A stretch of 64,000 bases of DNA from Dipetalonema caudispina (Eukaryota; Nematoda; Chromadorea; Rhabditida; Onchocercidae), in NCBI GenBank assembly GCA_013365325.1, contig JABVXV010000145.1:1-64000 (forward strand). The letters are read 5' to 3'. The first letter of the stretch is position 1. The number at the start of each line of letters is the position of its first letter. Both the position numbers and the translations under genes were made by a program. The notes below the pieces were generated by a model that did no database searches, was not told the DNA's origin, and saw only the letters and a list, made by a program, of their open reading frames with translations. Below are positions 1 to 11,590 of the stretch, piece by piece.

Positions 1-55
<55 letters not shown>

Positions 56-77
56 TAATAATAATAATAATAATAAC

Positions 78-130
<53 letters not shown>

Positions 131-152
131 TAATAATAATAGTAATAATAAT
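1..152. repeat. (TAA)n trinucleotide microsatellite
   Basis: Almost pure TAA/AAT repeat from the first base, with a few interruptions (one ATG and several AAC/AGT variants). It runs off the left edge, so its full length is unknown. Confidence 0.97.
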
Positions 153-3100
153 TGTTAATATCGGAATTTAACGCAATTTAAGCCACTACTGTTATTAGAA
201 AAGGAGAGCAATCAATCTGTCTTTGAAATGATCGGTTAAGTTCGACAAAAGATTTCATTGATATTTTGATTTTTGCTCATTTGCATTCCGGATTCCGAGA
301 TATTCTTTCAACTGCAACAATTCCTTGGAGAATGAAGTGAATTGAATTAAAAATAGATGCGTTGATTTTTTTGGCCCGCTGGAAAAACTATAAACCATCC
401 TATTTTATTTAATTTAAGTAAGCGATCAGTTGTATGAATTATGTGATTCCTCTTTAAACGACCACATTTTAAATTAACATATGGGAGAAAAAATTCTTTC
501 ACTTAAGTATCGACTGTAAAATAGTCGCTATTATTAATAATCACTTCTGTCCTTCCCTCTGACTTTGAGAGGCTATGTTAATTCAAATGAATGGGATATA
601 AATGTGCTTTAAAAATTAACGATTGAATTAGGCATTAAAGTTTGGAAATTATTTGATAATTAAATTCATTTTTAATTATTTGGTCACAAAAAGAAATTGT
701 TAAAGTTCTTTCCCTTTGGACGTTTAACATCAATTGGTTATCCTCTTTACAACTCATCAAAATTCCCTTTAGGAATTTTAGAACTTTACTGGTCAATTTT
801 TAAAATCAAAGTTAAACAATAGGATAACTTCCGATATTATATTACTAACTGTAAGTTATTTATATCTTTACAGTTTTGTTAAAGTATTTGAAGATACTAA
901 ACAAATGATCTCAGCGAAATAAATAACATATGCACCATAACAATGATATGTCAATAAATTTAGCTGAAGATAAAAACTCCTGGAATGGTCATATCTAACT
1001 TCTACTGATCTTTTAGTATCAGTTTCCTTAGATTATGCTTAATGTTATTTATGATGGTAGCAATGTAATAAAGCTTGAACGTTCCGGAAATATCAGTCAA
1101 TTTCACTTTTTACATCTACTAAGAACAAATGACATTTCTGCCATCACATCATTTTCTGTCGGAATACTGCGTAGAATTATGAATGTAATTGCAAATATGA
1201 TAGAAAAAGATTTGTTTATGTAAACGAATGAATATCTATTTAAAAAGCAATCAGAGAAGTGTCATTGAAAAAATTTGACCTTGCGTTTATATTTCATAAT
1301 AATATTATTGTTCAATTTAATTTACTGTTGAACGAATATTACATAATTAATTTTATCAATTCAATTTGTTTAAATTTGAATTATTTGTCAAATCTAGTGA
1401 AGAAAATTTTGTGAAATTTGAAAATTTTGGTACATCGGTTATTCCGATAATCAAAAGCGTTGATGATGAAAGATGGAAAAAGAAGGATGGAACGTGGAGA
1501 GTGCGGACGAAATTCAAAACTTCATTATATCATTGAACTTGAGAGGATATTGGAAGCGATTTATACGCATCCTAATGATGGTAATATTGTAATAAAATGA
1601 AATTGATGGTCGGCATGCCAGAAATGGGGTAATGACGTTTCCAGATGGAGTTGTCAAATTACAGGAAGTGAACAATGCGGCATTTATTTGATGTCATTCA
1701 CTAAAAAAGTTTCAGCAAAATGGCGTATAGCTTGAAATTTGAGAAATTTTCTGTTTAGAATTATTTGTGGTGTTAATTTTCTGCTCACAGTGGCAATTTT
1801 GGGTTTTTGAAAAATGGTATCTGAAAATGAGAAGACTTTTAAAACTATCATATATGTAAATCTTAAAACTTCGACAAAAATACTGCAACTTTCCTTCAAT
1901 CTAACTTTTATCTGTATCCACAGAAAATCTCGGTTACACAAGTTGAGATGAAGCGATAAATTTCATTGCTGAGCTTTTCCTAGGACAGATACATTTTCTT
2001 ATAACTTGGAGAGAATTCAGTCATTTAGGATTTAGATGCAACAATTTCTGATATATAATAACACAAATGAAGTTGATATATATGAAATCAAAATGTTCCA
2101 AGAATAGAAGAATTTTACTACCTTAAAATAATTCCTATCATTACTTAATTTTTTCCTGAAATCAGAAATCCTTGAATAAAGATTGGAGAAATCTTTCAAC
2201 TTGTCAGAATTTATTGATGACAAATTATATATAAAACTTCTTTGATTATAAAATACTAAATAAAAGTTACAATTAAAGCTGATAGTTGAATTTCTTGGAA
2301 AGTAGTAAACACCAATTATGTGAATCGTTGTGAAAGAGAAATTCGTCAAGTATTTCCACGGAACTTCGAGCAAGCTAAGCCACAATAATGTTATTGTTTG
2401 CTAAATCCAAACTGATCCAAACAATCGCTATTTGAAACAACTTCCACGGAATGTTTTGAAAGTCTTCATGCGAACGTATAATTAACATGAGTTCGTATAA
2501 TTAACAATTTTAATGAAACTTTTCATACTCATTGATCATTTCGATAACTCTTACCAGATGTTATCAGTTCAATTATTTCTGAATGTTTCTATTCCAGAAA
2601 AATTCAACCATTTAAGTTGAACATCAAACCGATGCATTTAATTCATTTGTCGCTTAGATCCTTGGTTACTCTTTGTTATAGAAAAAGATAGAAAGAATAA
2701 AAAATTATGAACCATTTAGGTATTTTTTATGATTATATATCAAAGCACCTATGATCGATCGGAAAATAGCATAACGTAGGTATAATTCGTTTTGTCACCA
2801 CTTGTAGACTCAAGCCTTTAACCGATACAAATATAAGTAATTTCAAAAAAAAAAAAAAAAAAAACTCTACGAACGAATTGCTCCCACAATTTCTAACAAT
2901 CCGAAAATGATAGAACAAATTTCAGTTATATATCCAAAAATTAATTTTTTATTGCTATTATGTTACACAGGAATTGAATGGAATATTAATAGAACAAACA
3001 AATTTGATGATTTATAAAAAGGCGAAGCAGAAGATAATTACGGCGACAAATCTCTTCCTATCATTTCTAATTATACATGGTTAAGTGGATCTTCTTATTT

Positions 3101-5717
3101 TTAAATAATACTTTATGCTTTTGTAAAGAATGATACTTCACTCTTACGACTTCGCTTAATATTATCATTTGATTTTCACATTTTCAAATGCAGCTTGTAT
3201 GAGTCATCTATACGACAATTTTTATTTTTGTTGGCGATATATGTGTAAACTGATTTTTTGCTAAAAGTTGAATTTCACTGCAACTTTAATTTTCAGTCTA
3301 AACTAATTCCGTAAAAACGCTGAGCACTTCTTTTCAGGATACTCTACTGAAGCGGAACTATAATTATAATGAAGAGTGTATCAATATGGATTGATCGGTA
3401 CTGTATGAGAAGTGTTGCATGTTACTTATATGTTCATTACTGATACCACAATACTCTTTGCTTAGTACCTTCGGTACCATTCTACAACAGTCATTGTTCA
3501 GCATTGACATGAAATATGTTCGATATTTGCATTGTTTACAATGGAAATTTATAAAGATCATATAAAATCAATTCTGTCCTCATTGGAAGTGTAGCAGTTA
3601 TATGAACCTAACGAATCCAACCAATAATATCATTGATCGATTACCAATGACAAATGATTGACGTCATGTGAAATGTTTCGAAACCGGTAGATTCATACAT
3701 TATAGAGAGATTTCGACATCTCGATGTTTGAAATATTCGCTGATACTATGATGGACACAACCAACTGCTGCAACCGATAATTATTCGGCTTACATAATGA
3801 TGTAAGATTATCACGGGATTGAATAAAACAAGAATTACTTGTGCAGAATGAATGTTCCGAAATAATGTATGGAGGATAATAATTGCCTGAAGAGCATAAT
3901 TTACTTGTTGCACATATTACTGTCAATAATGCTTTCAAAATGTGCTCCTGAATAATCACTAATAAAATTTTAAAGGGTCCATTAAATCCTTTCCAACTAT
4001 GCTAAATTTCTTTGTTGTTCAATTTTCCAGAAAATTTGCAACTACTAACACCAAACAATCTAGCTGATAATAAGTGATGCTTAAACTGTGATTAGAATAT
4101 TCCTTCGAACAGCATGCTAGTCTTCCTCATTCTCCCGGGATTTCGCGGTACTAACTTCTATCTATACTATTGGGATGAAAAATGCTGCAATTCAAATTGT
4201 ATTTCAAAAAGTTGCAAGCTTTTTAGACCGATAATTACCGTTTATCATCAATGTGAGTCACTAATTTGTCATCATGGTATAACATTGCAGCATTTTTTGC
4301 GCAACAAAATGAAGAAAAGCATTACAGCGGCTTAGAAGATTACTAGTACCATCATAAAGATCGGATATTCAACCACCCTTTCTGCAACACGCCGAACCAA
4401 TCATATATTCCGGCAAAAGGAACATATTTACTTGCTTTCATGTTGTAATCGACTAATTCTGAACCAAATCATTATACTGAGTCATGTGATTCGTTTTTCT
4501 TACTTGAAAATTCTACGACCCAACTCGAAAGATACTATAGTTACCCCAGATCTCCTATCATTTAATTCTTGTATTCATTAAGAACAAATAACTTCGAATC
4601 TATTCATCTAAGAATTAAAATTGAGATAATGCTACATCTAATAACGTCTTGTTTCCTGATTGTTTGAAAGTATGCTAATCTTTTTTTCTGAGTAATATTT
4701 CTTCCAACGCACAACTAAATGCACGTGTAACCAACATTTTTACGCGGTGCAATCAAATTATCAACGTGGTTTTCTTAAACATCGACTGATAAAGAATGAG
4801 TTTAAGATATTAAATGTTATATTTCAGAATAATGATGATTACTTTATTTACATCAGTCGATATAGCATTTATCAATCAAAAATGCAGCTCCTATAAATAA
4901 TAACGGTGTGAGATCTGTAGAAACTACGTGGGCAAAAAACGTAAACCAATATACACAAAATATATATACCACTGCATATATTGAAACAACAACTGTTCTA
5001 TGTAACATTACTGTTCATTAATTATAAGCATTCCCAAGCGGTTCCTTTAACTATGTGAATTTTTTTTTTTTTTTTTCTTGAAAGAGCATAGCATATATTT
5101 AGCTATTGCTAGGAAACAAACCCTCACTGATTATGAAAATTAAAAATATTAGTCTAACAGACTTTTACACATTTGAACGAAATTTTAGTGTGTCCGCTCT
5201 ACTTACTCAAACAGAAGATAAAGTTAAAATACATGTGTTTCCCATCGGAAACACGAACCTATTTCCTTAAAAATAGTCTTGTTGAAAGCCTTATTCGTTA
5301 CTTTTGCAGTTCGGCCGCTTCTTTAATTTATTAACTCACCTGCTTCATTTCGAGAAGCCAGCAATATAATGTTTTACTATAATTATTAAAGTAACACAAT
5401 TACAAATCCTCCAAAACTAATCAGTTGAAGGGATCATACCTACTGATGAAACATTAGTGATTACTTTAAAATCCTTTCCTATCAGCATAAGAAAATACAA
5501 AATATGCCAATATTGAACTTATGCTCAATCAGTGAAAAATTAAATGAATCAGAAGAATAAAATGCACCGCTAGCAAATAAAGATGCTCCAAGTTCATAAA
5601 AACTACTAGTACTTGGCTCAAGTAACACTGAAGAAAAAAAGATGTTCCTATTTGACAATAACAATGACAACAAAACTGAAAGTGTAAGAGAAAGACTTCG
5701 TCAAACAAAAAATCATA
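153..5717. other. Intergenic stretch without a supported gene
   Basis: AT-rich sequence with only short chance-sized open frames (at most 117 codons) and no recognisable protein family in any frame. Homopolymer tracts occur near 2845-2863 (A) and 5059-5077 (T). The segment around 3.3-4.4 kb is slightly less AT-rich and holds open frames of 65-88 codons on both strands, but none has a family match or a clear splice pattern that I can defend. The last part should contain the 3' UTR of the minus-strand eIF2B alpha gene; a minus-strand AATAAA lies at about 5327-5332, roughly 390 nt past that stop. Confidence 0.6.
5327..5332 (-). terminator. Possible polyadenylation signal of the eIF2B alpha gene
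   Basis: The minus strand reads AATAAA here, about 390 nt downstream of the stop codon. In DNA this AT-rich the hexamer is common, so the assignment is weak. Confidence 0.2.
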
Positions 5718-8114
5718 TCATACGTACAGTTTTATAAGTTCATCACCAACAGCCGCAGGTGTCAAAATACCAAGATTGGTGAAAAGCAGATTGATATACT
5801 GTGGTGGGGTATAATCGACAAGCGGATGTTCACTTGAAAAATCGCCGTCCAGCTTATGTTTCTTCAGAGTTGATGCCGTATACTGAAGATTACATTTACA
5901 AAAACTTAGACTCCAATTTATCAAGAACGAAGAAGATCTGATTTTTCGCCAGAATAAAAAATCCGAAGATAGCCTTCCTCCGGAGAAAAAGGCATAGGTT
6001 CAGTCTTATCAAGAATATGCAACAACAAAATCACTGAAGAAAAATTGACAGTAAAATTTTCTCCAATGACTGGAAAAATTCCTAACGAAACGAGAAATGG
6101 ATCAAACCTTGAATTCAATTGGTATATCATTTTGGCTTAAAGGATATTCTTTAACAAATTTGATACTTTCGGCCATAACAAAAAATGGTTTATGCATTGC
6201 TTTCGCACACACTGCCAACGGATGTGTACCAATTTTATTTATTATACCACCAGTTTCCATAACACCTTCTGCACCAACCATTACCAAATCAACTGTTTCC
6301 ATTAAATATCTACAACACTCTACAATCAGAACTGAAATAGAAATTGTTAATTCCAAGATTTATTTATTAAATTTACTTTAATTTTCTCGACTTCCGTGAA
6401 GATTTTCTGTGGATTCAAGAAATAAATTACAACATCGGAGTGAAGTACTGCGAGTAATATGATCCCAGATACGAATGAATTTATGGCATTTTCAGCAAAT
6501 CACCAAACTGCTTTTCTTAATGATTTCTTAGTCTGAACATTTTTAAAGATGTTATTTATTTCTAATCACAATTAGAACGCAAGATATAATATCTTAATAT
6601 CTATATTACTAGGTTTCATATTTATTACTATACTACTGCAACTACTTTATTGTAAACCTTAAAATGGTTGGAGACCATTTCGAAGTTTCTTTTAAGAGAA
6701 TGGCAAGCAGCTGCCTTATCAGAAGGTAACAAATATCCGAGTCTTTCCGTTACATGGATTTAACTCGAATACATTATGAATTATAACATACCCAACTCCA
6801 GCGTCCAATATTGATGTGCACTGAATTCCAGCATTTTTTAATGCTTTAATCATGATATCACCTAAAGATTAACTGATAATCAGTTCGACGGAACCTTAAT
6901 CTCACAATTTAAGAATCATAATACATAAAAAGTGACCTATCGTAATGCCCATGAAATATAAACTATAAATCCGAAAAGGGTTATAAATACAATAAAGCTT
7001 TGTGCTCGTCAAAAAGCAAAACTACCTGATTTATCTGGGCGAGATTCCGTAACGAAAATCTGTGCATTAACGCCATCTCTCCTAGCATGTAACAACACTT
7101 CCAATACGACCTTACTGTACGAATGGGTAAGAATACGCTGAAAACTCCAAAATTTAAATTATTTTATTTTCTTTTACAAAATGTGAAATTAAGCAACAGA
7201 AAGTACCAAATGCTTGGAATAGTAAGATTAGCTTAAGTAACTTCTAGATCTCCATTCGATTCAGAATTCAGGCTCAAAATAGTAGGATTTAAAACTATCT
7301 GTACAAAAGATTTATTTTGCCAGAATGGTACCAAATTGAACCCAAAAACATATTTAAGAAATAACTGAAGACAAAGATTAAACGACTTGACAAGAAACTC
7401 ACCATATTATTTCGAATGAAAGGTCTTGCAAAACATGCTATCAGTGTTTTGCTCAGTTCGACTCGTTCAATAAAAATATTTCCACGTTCCTTATATTTAT
7501 GCATTAAAATGCTAAATTCTTGTACATTCTCTTCAGGTGTAGCAAGTGATATAAACCTACAAATGTTAGTGTCAAACTGATAAGAAGGGATCCATTTTAT
7601 ATTTGATTTAATCCATTTAAAAACAATCATAATTTCTACAAATATTTCTTCTGTTCTCTATTTCGAACTGTATATCCCATCCATCATTAATCACATTAGG
7701 AAAAGGCTTTCAGAGATTAAAATTATTACTTATTAAATCGAACCTTAAAAATAATTCGCTGGCACTTCGAATAGATGCTATACTATGATCAGTTGTTGAC
7801 ATAGCAACTACTGCATTCCTCAACTCATCTGTCAGTTCGTTTACTGTTTTTGCTAAAATTTAAATTATATTTCTCTTTCTGCTACTCAAAGAATCGAGTC
7901 ACTTTCAACTTTTTACATATGCATAAATATCAAAAATATGTGATTCAGGAAGAAATAAAACGAAGAAACTGACAGAAATTAAAATGAGATAATTAAAACC
8001 TTTGGAGATTTCGATGCATCGCATTAACGTTTCAATAGCTGCTTGACCTGTCGATTTTAAATTATCTTTGCCATCTAATAACTGTTGAAAATGCTTAGCG
8101 ATATCTAGTTCCAT
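5718..8114 (-). CDS. EIF2B1: Translation initiation factor eIF2B subunit alpha, 7 exons
   Basis: Regulatory alpha subunit of eIF2B, the cytosolic GDP/GTP exchange factor for eIF2; in the known complex an alpha dimer holds the decamer together and helps sense phosphorylated eIF2. My exon model (minus strand, in order) is 8114-8000, 7852-7744, 7556-7403, 7137-7026, 6861-6792, 6309-6108 and 5882-5718. All introns are GT-AG, all phases agree, and the product is 308 residues against about 305 in human. Diagnostic stretches are ELFLRFISLA (about 70-79), [14 protein letters not shown] (128-141), TESRPDKSG (156-164), [10 protein letters not shown] with GGIINKIGT (about 194-213) and DELIKLYV at the C-terminus. 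The start is the first ATG of the most 5' exon and matches the family length. The gene is complete and looks intact. It is transcribed divergently from the SWIB gene 1.5 kb away. Confidence 0.95.
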
Positions 8115-9590
8115 TATTCCTTAATTTGTAAGCTATTCTCGAAGAATAATAACATGTTTAAATTTCTTTCGTTTCATTTGCAATTAATTTATCGCTGATG
8201 TATATCATAGAGAGATCCCATTTGGCATCTAACCTGCATATGAAAGTAGTAGAAAGGTTGAAAGCCATAAATATCCAAAAGTCTCCCACAAGTCAAAGGT
8301 GACACCACTAACCTAAATTTCATCTAGCCAACATAGTAAACGGCCCATCCTTCAATTACCCAACGGCCATTCAATAATTCAGCTATATTAAGCTACTAAA
8401 GTCGGATACGCTTCCAGAATGGTTGCCGGTTTTAGGTGTGGTTCGTTTCCGGATAGGTTGTGAACAGTGGATGTTCTGTAAGATCTGTGGGGAGATGTTG
8501 GGGGTATCTGACGCACTTCACGTGATACTGTCTCGTGAGTTTTATGTGAAGGTTGCTATCCAAGTTGATTTATATGAACTTTTGTGAGAATCATGTCTTA
8601 TCATTTGTAGATCATGTCTTTATCATCTGTAGATCATGTCTTATCGCTTGTCGTAATCATGTATGTATTATCTATAGATCATGTCGGTATCATCTATAGA
8701 TCATGTCTTATCACTATTGTAATCATATATGTATCATTTATATATCATGTCTGTATCATCTGTTGATCATATGTTCTGTAGATCATGTATTTGTATCATC
8801 TGTGGATCATGTCTATATCATTTGTGAACTATGTCTGCATCATCTGCAGATCATATGTTTTTGTCATTGTGTCCTTATCATTTGTGGATCATACGTCTGT
8901 GTCATCTGTAGATCGTTTTGTGTCATTTGTAGATGATGTGTCTCGAACGTTTTGCATTACGGTGAAGAGAGGACATATTTAGGGTCTTCTGCATGATCGG
9001 TAATGAGATGTACGCTAATTTGGATAACCACTCAAAATTTGGGATTTTAAATGGAACTGGAGACTGGGAAAAATTATGGAATGGCAAAAAGAGATGAAAG
9101 AAATTTTCTAAGACTATTAGAATGTATGAGTGGTTTCTCCTAAAATGCATATAAAATAATAAGGAATTAGTATTCATTATATAGATACACATATTCATGT
9201 CTTTTAGTGGATTTGAATGATGAGTACTTAAATTGATAGTAATATGTAGGAGATAGAATATTATTGGAAGATAATGGTGTCATCAGAATTGCTTTTTTTT
9301 TTTATTTCTTGACGAATTATAGAAGACCGTAATTTTGCTTAACCAACGTTGAAATGATATTATAGCCTCTTGTAATTTTATAGAGCATTAAATACTTCTT
9401 GTCTTTCTTCAATTTAAATCACTTAATCTTAGCTGCCATGTCTATGGAAAAGTTTTATCTCTTAAAATATTACATTGGATTGTTAGATGTCGGATATATT
9501 TGCTTTAAAAAGTTGATCATGGAAATTTATTTCTTGTTTTAGTTTTCAGGAAATTACGTTTGGAAATTCGTTTGTGAGCATTTTGCAAGA
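8115..9590. other. Divergent intergenic region between eIF2B alpha and SWIB genes
   Basis: The two genes point away from each other, so both promoters should lie in this 1.48 kb. The half next to eIF2B alpha (about 8.2-8.55 kb) is less AT-rich than the surroundings. The middle is occupied by a degenerate ~22-bp minisatellite (8587-8945). No further gene is visible; the two short plus-strand frames at 8703-8982 are translations of the minisatellite. Confidence 0.7.
8587..8945. repeat. Degenerate ~22-bp minisatellite, about 16 units
   Basis: Units follow the pattern GATCATGTCTTTATCATCTGTA with lengths of about 15-24 bp and many substitutions. GATCAT at the head of the unit is the best-kept part. 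The array is imperfect throughout, so it is not a fresh expansion. Because the unit is not a multiple of three, the open frames across it (8703-8936 and 8785-8982) are by-products of the repeat. Confidence 0.9.
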
Positions 9591-11590
9591 ATGGTAGATG
9601 TTAAGAGTATCACCGGATTGCCAGTAGAAGAAGGACGTATACGGGATGCAGTTGCAAGGCAGATACAACAGTTCGGTGCGTTATTTTCAGTTTTTATGTG
9701 TAATTTCGGATTTTTTGAATCGAAAAGGACTTTTTTTCGATTGAAATCTATAACGAGTTGTCGATTGATTTCTGTTTCATTTTTGAACGTAATGGAGTAA
9801 ACTGTTTCTTTCTTTTTTTATTTTTTGAAAATTCAAACATATCGTCTGGTTTTTACAGGAATGGATAAACTGACAAGCCGAATAATTCGGGAAAAATTGA
9901 AGGAAACTTTCGATGTCGACTTTACGGACCATAAAGCAGCCATCGATAAAATCACTATGGACGTACGGTTTTACAATTTTGTTACAATGAAATTGTATCA
10001 GTAAACGCGATATCTCGAAATTCTTTCTTCTCAATTTACAGATTATAGCAACTGTTTTTGTTTCATTGATAATATTGAAGATAATTGAAACAAACACTAC
10101 GGAGAAGATGAAATCGGAGGCAAATAATAAATCGGATTCGGAATCAGATGATGGAGTCGTTTTTACAGACCGTGCACCGAGAAGGAAAGTTAAGGTTTGC
10201 TCATTTATTTTCATTCCGTAATTCGACAATGTTCTTAATTCTTGATAGTTTATGAATGAAGGAGTTTTGCATGTTATGGTTATGTTTAAGCACATTCTGT
10301 AAAATTTTGTGAGATTTTTAGTTTGCAGAACATACATCTATTGGTGTATTGACGAAAGCCTGGATTTATTCTTTTTAACTGGAAATTTTTAGGAAACAAG
10401 GAAACGAAAGTCTTCGGAATCAGATGCAGAGTTGTTGGAAGTTGGACAAAAAAGGCGAAGGGCAGCGGTAACAGCAAGACAAACTACTAAGAAAAGGAAC
10501 AAAGGAAGCATTGAAAGTGGATCAAAACCTCGCAAACGAAAGGTTTGAAATTTAACTATTGTATTTGTGATCATTAAATTCCTTGATCGGGATGGGTTAC
10601 AATGGTTCAGAGTGTAGTAAGAGATGTTTTATGCGAGAAAGCCAGCTATGTCTTAGACTGGGCCAAGTCAGGCGCAAACATTAACAATATATGTCTCATT
10701 GACATATATTTGACCAATACAGAATGATAAAATCTCGTAACCTTAACGCTGAATGATCAAACACTATACTGTATGACAGGGAGATATAAAATGGAACTGT
10801 GAAGTTAATGATTTCCACTTTCGTTTTTGTTTTATACGCCATCATTTTTACAAATTCTATTCATTTTTATTGTCTCTTGTTACGTTCACCGTTCCTGTTT
10901 TTTCGTATTTTTTTTTTTTTTTTTTTTTTTTTTTGCATATTTCACATTTTCTATATTCTTAAATTCCTTTTGGAGTTCAATTATTACTATTATTCTCAGG
11001 GTCCATATAATGTTTACTGCGCACTGACAGAAGATCTTGCTGCAGTCTGTGGTAAACGGTATATGCGACGTTGTGATGTGATCAAAGCAATGTGGGCGTA
11101 TTTTCGAAGCAATAATTTACTTGATCCAAAGGTATGTTGCTCTTGTTCAAGTAGTTACAGTATGTCCTTTTATTTGCTGAGTAACGCAGAAGTTTCTTCG
11201 CTTTTTTTTTGAATTGTTAATCGTAAATGAATAGTTGTTCATCCTTTCTTCTTCAAGCACAAAAATTTTCAGGATAAACGTTATGTGTTGCCCGATGAAC
11301 CTCTCATGAAGATTTTCAAGAGGCGTTTTCTTGCTTTTGGATTGATGAAGGATCTTGCTCCTCATATCATCGAACCAAAATTTTTGGATGAGGAAGAACG
11401 AGCTGCTTTGGAAAAATTTGAAGCGGAAGAAGAAGCACGGTTGGAAGCTGAGAGCAATAATGATAATAATAATAATGGCGGCGACGGGAATGTAAAACAG
11501 GATGGTGATAGTGCCAAGAACAAGGATGTCACCGAGGAAAATAATGATGAAGAAGAGGATGATGACGATGATGAAAATGAAAGCAGTTGA
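9591..11590 (+). CDS. DEK-C and SWIB/MDM2 domain protein (UAF30/Spp27-like), 6 exons
   Basis: Probable nuclear chromatin/transcription protein. Exons: 9591-9675, 9859-9962, 10042-10194, 10393-10542, 11000-11131 and 11273-11590; GT-AG introns, consistent phases, 313 residues. Residues about 10-66 look like a DEK-C domain (IRDAVARQIQQF, then MDKLTSRIIREKL and FDVDFTDHKAAI). Residues 85-164 are charged, with clustered basic motifs (RRKVK, TRKRK, KPRKRK) that could be nuclear localisation signals. The SWIB domain covers about 165-243 (LTEDLAAVCG, CDVIKAMWAYFRSNNLLDPK, then RYVLPDEPLMKIF and FGLMKDLAPHI). The tail from about 250 is strongly acidic, ending in a run of D/E and then NESS. Yeast UAF30 acts in rDNA transcription and other SWIB proteins in chromatin remodelling; which applies here is not shown. 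Exon 3 could start at 10081 instead, dropping 13 hydrophobic residues. Confidence 0.9.

Noticed and set aside
8703..8982. Two overlapping Cys/His-rich plus-strand frames
   Set aside because: They are translations of the degenerate minisatellite, and the repeat unit is not a multiple of three.
9777..10337. 186-codon minus-strand open frame
   Set aside because: It lies antisense to exons 2-3 and introns of the SWIB gene, whose splice sites and domains are convincing. The frame has no family resemblance.
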